Shown here in pieces: positions 61,746-64,000 of a stretch of 64,000 bases of DNA. Origin of the DNA: Delphinus delphis (lineage: Eukaryota > Chordata > Mammalia > Artiodactyla > Delphinidae); the NCBI RefSeq assembly GCF_949987515.2, contig NC_082692.2, positions 92,947,488-93,011,487 of the forward strand. Direction: 5' to 3'. The first letter of the stretch is position 1. Every line of letters starts with the position of its first letter. The notes below the pieces were generated by a model that saw nothing but the letters and a program-made list of their open reading frames with translations, had not been told where the DNA came from and did no database searches. Made by a program: the position numbers and the translations under genes.

Positions 61746-63779
61746 AAACAGGGACCCCAGGGAGGGATAAGAACTGGGACTGGCTCGGAGAGGCCCGGGC
61801 CAGAGGCTTTCCCCACAGCTCAGAAAAATCTCCGTGCCTGTGTGGGGATGTGGGAAGGAGGCAGGGAGGCCAGTTGGGGGTCCACATGGCCTCCACACAA
61901 CAGAAATGCCCTCTTTGAAGAGCTTGGTCCTCCTCAAATATCCACCTTTCCAAGGCGGGGATTTCTGGCATCATGGGGTACACTGAGGAAGCTCTACTCT
62001 GAAGGGAGCAGGGTGAAGGGCATCTTCAGTGGCAGGCTGATCAAATTCTTGGAGAACACTGCCCTGTTATTTGAAAAGCTTGACACCTTCTTAGCAAGAA
62101 AACCAGAAGGGAGCCAAGAGCCGGCTTCCATTGCTGGAAAACCCATCTGGGCCACCCTAAACTGATTTTGTGGGTAAATAAGGACATTTTAAAATGAAAC
62201 TGAAAGTTACTCTCTTAAATATATTTGTTTAAATCTAAAAACCATTGCAGTTTGTTACCTACCATCATCTATTTAAAAGCACTTTCAAACAAGCTCTTCT
62301 TCATTCCTTTTTCACCACAGAATTTTCTACTGATTTAATATATTTCAGTCCTTTAAAGTTCTGCTGCCACCCACTCACACTGTGCCACAGAAACATACAT
62401 AGTTTGACAAATAGAAGGTCTAACATTTTCTGTGACCATAAAGCTCCAAGTAGTAAAAAATTTCTTCAGGATTGAACTAACATTACAATTACTATATAAA
62501 TAGCATAAATATGTATTTTGCTAATTTTTAAAAAGGTAAAATTCTTTTGGAAAAATTTCCTTTTATTAAGTAACTTGTTTTTTTTCTCTCTCTAATTGAA
62601 TTGTATGTCTCTGGATGAACACTACTTATTGCCAGAATGAGACGGGTTTTAGAATCAATTATCCTATTTTTCATTTTTACAGATGTAACCTCATTCACAT
62701 AAATAAGTGGATAGAAGTACAAAGAGTTTTTATAGCTATTATATATAAATATCTATAGCTATAGATATCTTAATTCTTTGAACTTAGCAATATGCCCAAA
62801 ATTACCCAGTAGTTTATGATCAGAACTTAAGTTTTAGAATCCATTTGCTGACAAATAAATTGGGCTCTCTTTCAATTTTGTTGCAAGCAAAGAATTGGAA
62901 ACCACTGACTTGCAAAAAGATTTGTTATTCAGTTATTAGAGCCATTCACTTTTGCACTTTCTGGTATGTATTCCAGAAAGGCCTTCCAAGATTTGTCAAA
63001 TGATTATTTTTTGTACCTGTTATTTTTCAATTTAGAGGCACCTTGTGTAACCTGAAATACTCAAAAGTGCTGGGAAATTTTAAAATATTATTAAATGCAA
63101 TATTATCTCTGATAATACATTAAAAAAAGTAAGTGCCTTTATCTTATGACCTCCCTTAAATATGTTTGCATCAAAACCTTGAAGCTGTAGACTTATTCAA
63201 TTTAGAAAAATGTATCCATCATTTAACATAACTGGCTAAGCGGATTCTTGTTTTCAAGTTAATTGGCCCTATCAGGCTTATTTGCTCACCGGAAATGTCT
63301 GATTTCATTTTTCAGTCCTAATAGTTGTGGTAATGCATGTCCAGTAATAGCCATCTCCCTTCCAAGTTCTAGGATGGAGAGATGCTGGCAGGAAGTCGCG
63401 CTGTAGTTTGCTGCAGGAATGGAACGTGTGGAGACAACCTCTGGAGCAAGGCACTGTTTGCCAACAAGGAGGGAAGGGAAAAGGCAGGTTATTACATGAA
63501 AAATATTTCACATGGACCCTTTGGTGCCCCAGAATAGAAGCTCGCTACGGCTGTGCAACCAGAGTGGTGAGATTCTGGGTTTGCGAGAGGCGTGCCCTCT
63601 GATAAAGTAGAAGAGGGGATTGTGGGTGCTGAGAACTGGTAGATCGTAGGTCAGGTCTCAAGCTGATCGATTGTAGGTGAAAGGATCAATACAAAAGCAT
63701 ATTTTTACCCTGAGGATCTGGAAATGGATTCCCTGAGAGCCAGTGGTGTGCAGAGTTCAGAGTGCCTCCAGTACACCTG
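61746..63779. other. Intergenic, 3' flank
   Basis: 2 kb with no recognisable gene. 62170-63300 is AT-rich; 63360-63600 is more GC-rich. Short frames here look like chance. Confidence 0.45.
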
Positions 63780-63927
63780 GAGTGTCTATGAAAACACAGA
63801 TTGCTGGGCCATACCCCACAGTTTATGACTCCGTAGGTCTGGGGTGAGACCTGAGAATCTGCATTGCTCACAAGTTTCCAGGTGAGGCTGATGCTGCCAA
63901 TCTGGGGACCACAGTTTGAGAGCCCTG
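63780..63927 (-). mobile_element. MER5A-type hAT-Charlie DNA transposon remnant
   Basis: 'aacacagattgctgggccat', 'tccgtaggtctggggtgaga', 'gagaatctgcattgctcaca' and 'ctggggaccacagtttgaga' match MER5A wording. The strand label is nominal. Confidence 0.8.
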
Positions 63928-64000
63928 CTTAGAGCTTTCCCTGCAGCCATGCCCCTTGGGAAATCTTGCAGTAGGAAGGACACTGTCGACTTTTCTATGT

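Noticed and set aside
1..64000. Search for tRNA, rRNA, snRNA, CRISPR or prokaryote-type operons
   Set aside because: Only tRNA-derived SINE heads were seen, with no intact cloverleaf; no regular spaced repeats and no operon structure.

Overview
The window is vertebrate nuclear DNA, almost certainly from a cetacean. Two protein genes with canonical GT-AG introns sit among many tRNA-derived SINEs of the CHR type. These come in a short form of about 205 bp and a long form of about 340 bp, both beginning 'GGGCTTCCCTGGTGG', a family known from whales, hippos and ruminants. There are also several antisense cetartiodactyl LINE-1 copies and older mammalian repeats (MIR, L2, MER20, MER5A). I saw no ruminant-specific BovB or Bov-tA and no pig PRE-1. 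There are no prokaryotic genes, CRISPR arrays or integrated viral genes that I can support.

Layout. 1-9252 is the tail of ARL8B intron 1, with old and young LINE-1 pieces and a pyrimidine microsatellite. 9253-24356 holds ARL8B coding exons 2-7 on the + strand, giving residues 42-186 of a 186-residue lysosomal small GTPase; exon 1 lies left of the window. ARL8B intron 4 contains a roughly 7 kb antisense LINE-1 that keeps its GC-rich 5' end (12180-19238). 24357 to about 26375 is the ARL8B 3' UTR. About 26.4-34.2 kb is intergenic and SINE-rich. 34.2-35.4 kb is a CpG island carrying the EDEM1 promoter and exon 1. 34698-56327 is the complete 12-exon EDEM1 coding sequence on the + strand: 1983 nt, 660 residues, every junction in frame. 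The long EDEM1 3' UTR probably runs to about 60.1-60.2 kb, and 60.2-64 kb is intergenic.

The two genes lie head to tail in the same order as ARL8B-EDEM1 in other mammals. They act in different compartments: ARL8B moves lysosomes and EDEM1 works in ER-associated degradation. Nothing suggests they form a system together.

I found no undescribed biological system. The points most worth checking are regulatory and structural. An upstream ATG opens a 53-codon frame that overlaps the EDEM1 start codon out of frame. The EDEM1 promoter has an ERSE-like element one base off consensus. The 5'-complete LINE-1 is oriented so that an antisense promoter would read into ARL8B exon 5. There is a clean 112-bp tandem duplication. 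Several insertions are nested with readable target-site duplications. One SINE is internally expanded to about 520 bp.
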